Assembly: GCF_018991925.1 (NCBI RefSeq)
Contig: NW_024735503.1
Coordinates: forward strand, 4,694,762-4,758,761
Source: Homarus americanus
Lineage: Eukaryota > Arthropoda > Malacostraca > Decapoda > Nephropidae
Reading direction: 5' to 3'
Length of the DNA: 64,000 nt
Below, piece after piece: positions 59,376 through 64,000 of this stretch. The position numbers and the translations under genes were made by a program. The notes below the pieces were generated by a model, which was not told where the DNA came from, searched no databases, and saw nothing but the letters and a program-made list of their open reading frames with translations. Position 1 is the first letter of the stretch. Every line of letters starts with the position of its first letter.

Positions 59376-62300
59376 CCACACTCCTAACACACCCTCCTCC
59401 TTACAAACCCTCCTCCTAACAAACCCTCCTCCTAACACACCCTTCTCCTAACAAACCCTCCTCCTAACACACCCTCCTCCCTAACACACCCTCCTCCCTA
59501 ACACACCCTCCCTCCTAACACACCCTCCTCCACACACACCTCCTCCCTACCACTCCTCCTAGCACACCCTCCCTCCTAACACACCCTCCTCTAGCACACC
59601 CCTCCTCCTAACACACCCCTCCTCCTAACACACCCTCCTCCTAACACACCCTCCTCTTAACACCCCTCCTCCCTAACACACCCTCCTCCCTTCACACACC
59701 CTCCTCCTAATACACCCCTCCTCTAGCACACCCTCCTCCCCACACCCTCTCAACACACCCTCTCTAGCACACCTTCCTCTTAACACCCTCCTCCTAACAC
59801 CCTCCCTCTAACACACCCCTACCTCCCTATCACACCTCCTCCTAACACACCTCCTCCTAACACACCCTACCTCCTATCACACCTACCTCCCTAGCACACC
59901 CTCCTCCAACACCTCCTCCCTAGCACACCCTCCTCCCTAACACACCCTCCCTAACACACCCTCTCTAACACACCCCCTCCCCTACACACCCTCCTCCTAG
60001 CACACCCTCCTCACTTTCACCCTCCTCTACCACCCTCCTCCTAACACACCTCCTCCCTAACACACCCCTCCCTCCTACTACCCTCCCTCTACACACCCTC
60101 CCCTCTAACACACCCTCCTCCTAACACACCCCTCCTCCCTAACACCCCTCCTCCCCTAACACACCCTCCTCTACTACCCTCCCTCTACTTACCCTCCTCC
60201 CCTAGCACACCCACCTCCTCCTGCACACCCTCCTCCAAACACACCCTCCTCTACTTACACTCTCCTCCCTAACACACACCCTCCTCTACACACCTTCTCC
60301 CTAACACCCCCCTCCTCCTTACACACCCTCCTCTATCCACCCCTCCTCCCCTATCCACACCTCCTCTACTTTTACCCTCCTCCCCTAACACCCCTCCTCC
60401 TAGCACACCCTCCCCCTCCTATCACACCCCTCCTCTAACACCCTCCCCTCCTCCCTCCTCTTTCCCTCCCTCCCTAACACACCCTCCTCCCTATCACCCT
60501 CCTCTAACACACCCTCCTCCTAGCACACCCTCTCCCTGCTCCACCTCTCCCTGCACACCCTCCCTCTACCACACACCCTCCTCCCTAACACACCCTCCTC
60601 CCTGCTCACCCTTCTCTCTCCCACACTCTCCCCCTAACACACCCTCCTCTACTTACCCTCCTCTACCTTACCCTCCTCCCCTACCCCCTTCTAGCACACC
60701 CTCCCCTCCTAACACACCCTCCTCCTAACACACCCTCCTCTACTTACCCTCCTCCCTACTACCCTCCTCTTACACCCTCCTCCCCTAACACACCCTCCTC
60801 TAACACACCCTTCTCCTACTTACCTCCTCCTAACACACCCTCCTCCTAACACACCTCCTCCCTAGCACCCTCCTCCTAGCACACCCTCCTCCTAACCACC
60901 CTCCTCCCTAACACCTCCTAGCACACCCCTCCTCCTAACACCTCCTCCTACACACCCTCCTCTAGCACACCCCTTCTCCTAACACCTCCCTACTGCTTAC
61001 TCACCTAACACACACCTCCTCCTAGCACACCCTCCTCCCTACCACACTCTCACCTAACACCCTCCTCCTACACACCTTCCTCCTACTTTACCCTCACACT
61101 TACACCCTCTCCTAACACACCCTCCTCCCTCTTTACCCTCCACTAACACCTCTCCTCTAGCACCCTCCTCCTAACACACCCTCCCTCTTCCACACCCTCC
61201 ACCCCTACACACACCTCCTCCTAGCACACCCTTCTCCTACTTCACCCTCTTCCAACACACCTTCCCCTCCTGCACCCTTCTCTGCCTCTCCACCTAACAC
61301 ACCCTCCTCCTAGCACACCCTCCTCCCTACCACACACCTCCTCCTAGCCCACCCTCCCCCTAACACACCTCTCTAACACACCCTCTTCCTCTACACCTTC
61401 TCTGCTTTACACCTCCTCCTAACACACCCTCCTAACACCCTCCTAACACACCCTCCTCCTAACACACCCTCCTCCCTTTACCCTCCACCCTAACACACCC
61501 TCCACCTAACACACACCTCCTCTCAACACCTCCTCCCACCCTCACTCCTACTACCTCCTCTCCCCTCACCTAACACACCCTCCCCCTAACACACCCTCCT
61601 CTAGCTACCCTCCCCTCCTAACACCCTCCTCCTAACACACCCTCCTCCTAACCCCACACCCTCCTCTACTTCCTCCTCTACTTACCCTCTCTTCCCTCCT
61701 CCCTAACACACCTCCTCCTGCTTCCCTCCTCTACTTACCCTCACACACACCCTCCCTCCCTAACACACCCTCCTCCCTAACACACCCTCCCCCTAACACA
61801 CCCTCCTAACACACCCTCCTCCTAACACACCCTCCTCTAACACACCCTCCTCCCCTAACACACCCTCCTCTCTCACCCTCCCCTAACACACCCTCCTCCC
61901 CTAACACACCTCCACCTAACACACCCTCCACCCTAACACACCCTCCTCTAACACACCCTCTCCTAACACCCTCCCCTCCCTAACACACCCTCCACCTAGC
62001 ACCTCCTCTAACACACCCTCCCCCTAACACACCCTCCCACCTAACACACCCTCCACCCCTAACACACCCTCTAACACACCCCTCCCCTCCTAACACACCC
62101 TCCCCTCCTCCCACACCCTCCCACCCCTAACACACCCTCCACCTAACACCCCTCCTCCTAACACCTCCTCTAACACACCCCTCCCTCCCTAACACACCCT
62201 CCCACCTAACCACACCCCTCCACCTAACCCCCCTCCCTAACACACCCTCCTCCTAACACACCTCCCACCTAACACACACCCTCCACCTAACACACCCCTC

Positions 62301-62630
62301 CTCCTAACACACCTCCCCCTAACACACCCTCCCACCTAACACACCTCCCTCTCCCACACCCCTCCTCTCACCCACACCCTCTTCCCTACACACCTCCTCC
62401 TAACACACCCTCCTCCCCTACTTCCCTCCTCTCTTACACCCTCCTCCTAACACACCTCCTCCTAACGCACCCTCTTCCTAACACACCTCCTCTACTACCC
62501 TCCTCCCTAACACACCCTCCTCCTAACACACCCCTCCTCCTAACACACCCTCCTCCCTAACCACCCTCTTCCCTAACACCTCCTCTACTTACCCTCCACC
62601 CTAACACACCTCCTCCTACACACCTTCCAT
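59376..62630. repeat. 16-bp minisatellite, right block, highly degenerate
   Basis: Same TAACACACCCTCCTCC unit as the left block but with very frequent single-base insertions and losses (CCTCC/CCCTCC, CTAC, TTAC variants) over 3.2 kb. This degradation may be real or may be an assembly/base-calling problem in the repeat. Confidence 0.95.
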
Positions 62631-62810
62631 CGTCTGGTCTCTGTTTTGTCTTTCTTGATCATTCCGCTATAGAGAGGTCACCTGCTGACCTTCCCCGTTA
62701 GAAGAAAGTTACACATTTAACGGACATTCGATCTAACGGACTAACCTCTCACACTTATAGTCCGGTACATAGAGGTTTTATTGTACGCTTTAGAAACATT
62801 TTATAATGGT
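62631..62810. other. Short unique spacer with a possible Tigger-type end
   Basis: The minus strand reads CAATAAAACCTCTATGTACC after TA, followed by CCGTTAGATCGAATGTCCGT, which looks like a Tc1/pogo-type terminus with a TA flank. No partner end was seen. Confidence 0.35.
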
Positions 62811-64000
62811 AGGCTGGTGGGGGGTAGTGGTAGGAGTGGTGGGGGAAATGTGGGGTGGTGGGGGGTAATGTAGGGTGGTGGGGGGTAGTGTGGGAGGTTG
62901 AGATAGTGGTAAGTGGTGTGGGTAGTGGTGGGGTGGTGGGGATGTGGTGAGCTGGTGGGGAGTAGTGGATGGTGGGGGTAATGGGAGCTGGTGGGAGTAA
63001 TGTGGGCTGGTGGGGGAGTGGTGTGAGGGAGGTGGGGATAGTGGCAGAGTGGTGTGGTGAGTGTGGGGTGTGTGGGTAGTGTGAGCTGGTGGGGTAGTGA
63101 GTGGTAGAGATGATTAATGAGCTGGTGGGGGTAGTGGTAGGGTGGTGGGGAATGTGAGAGGCTGCTGGGGGTAGTGGTAGGCTGCTGAGGTGTGGTGGGG
63201 AGGGTGTGGGTGGTGGTGGGGAGGTGTGGAGTGAGTGGTGAGGCTGGTGGGGTGTGGGCTGGTGGGGTGTGGTGGGGTGGGTGGGGAGGTGGTTGGCTGC
63301 TGGGGGTAGTGGGTGGGGAGGTGTGGGGTAATGAGCTGAGTGTGGGTGGTGGTGAGAGTGTGGTGCCGGTAGAGTGGTGGGGTAGTGGTAGAGTGGTGTG
63401 GGTATGGTAGGAGGTGGGGTACCAGTGAAGTGGTGTGGGTAGTGTGGGGTGGTGTTGTAGTGGTGGGGTGGTGTGGGTAGTGGTAGGGGAGGTGAGTGGT
63501 GGGGAGTAGTGGTGGGGTGGTGTGGGTGCCTGTGGGGAGGTGTGGGTGAGTGGAGGAGGGTGGGGGTGAGTGTGGGGAGGTGTGGGTAGTGGTGGAGGCT
63601 GGTGGGGTGGTGAGGCAGGATGGTGGGGGTAGTGGTGGGGTGTGGAGTAGTGTGGGGTGGTGTGGGTGGTGAGGCAGGGTGGTGTGTAGTATGAGATGGT
63701 GGGGGAGTAGTGTGGGGTGTGTATGGCTGAGTGGGCTGGTGTGGGTACTGTGGGGTGGTGGGGGGTAGTGGTGGGGTGGTGTGGGTAGTGGTAGGATGGT
63801 GGAATGAGTGTGAGGTGTGGTGCTGTGGGCTGGTGTGGGCACTGTGGTGGTGGGGGTAGTGTGGTAGGGTGGTGGGGGGTAGTGGTAGGAGGGGTGGGGA
63901 GTGAGTGTGATGGTGTGGGTGGTGTATGATGGTGTGGGTAGTGGTGGGTGGTGTGTGTTGGTGGGGTGGTGGGGTAGTGGTAGGATGGTGGGAGGTGGCA
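62811..64000. repeat. G-rich satellite (GTGGTGGGGGTAGTGGTAG type)
   Basis: Irregular units of about 19-20 bp of GTAGTGG, GTGGTGTGGG and GGTGGTGGGG run to the right edge. Pro/His/Thr-rich frames on the minus strand (63114-63842) come from the repeat. Its G-runs could form G-quadruplexes. Confidence 0.93.

Noticed and set aside
63114..63842. 242-codon Pro/His/Thr-rich minus frame
   Set aside because: Translation of the G-rich satellite. The opposite strand is open too.

Overview
This window is a piece of a eukaryotic nuclear genome, most likely an arthropod and plausibly a decapod crustacean. The reasons are: spliced coding exons with GT/AG borders in very long introns; several arthropod-type LINEs; a Ty3/gypsy pol; many TA-flanked Tigger/pogo transposons; huge microsatellites; and scattered short AACCTAACC runs. 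Nothing prokaryotic is present. The species is inferred, not shown.

Host genes are sparse. (1) Three exons of N-acylneuraminate-9-phosphatase (NANP, HAD superfamily) lie on + at 7048-7164, 14694-14830 and 17231-17440. They carry HAD motifs II, III and IV; the exon with motif I is not in the window. (2) A likely terminal exon of an unrecognised gene lies on - at 27310-27481. (3) A likely first coding exon of another unrecognised gene lies on + at 51448-51636. (4) A weak promoter plus short ORF candidate lies at 36750-37012.

The left 26 kb is dominated by TA-flanked terminal-inverted-repeat (TIR) elements of Tigger/pogo type. At least ten TIR families are represented, often nested. One near-complete autonomous copy (19072-21779) has a frameshifted DDD transposase and sits inside an older 0.86-kb element (18341-21914). 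Internally deleted copies keep only the transposase N-terminus or only its C-terminal tail. That tail holds a PCNA-interaction-like motif. An RTE-type LINE at 4990-6610 is cut in two by one of these elements. A Penelope-like terminus with a degenerate hammerhead-ribozyme-like motif abuts a TA microsatellite near 25.9 kb.

From 26 to 36 kb there are two CR1-like LINE fragments in opposite orientation, an RTE fragment, a decayed Ty3/gypsy gag-pol on -, and a hAT-like MITE. From 40 to 46.5 kb there are at least five unrelated minisatellites (31, 28, 31, 21 and about 58 bp units) plus long purine and pyrimidine tracts. Another hAT-like MITE with a perfect 8-bp target duplication is at 49938-50344.

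The right end (56.4-64 kb) is a 16-bp CTCCTAACACAC-type minisatellite that surrounds a nearly intact LINE of the I/R1/Jockey group. It then gives way to a G-rich GTGGTGGGG satellite running off the edge. Most long open frames in the window are products of tandem repeats and are not genes.
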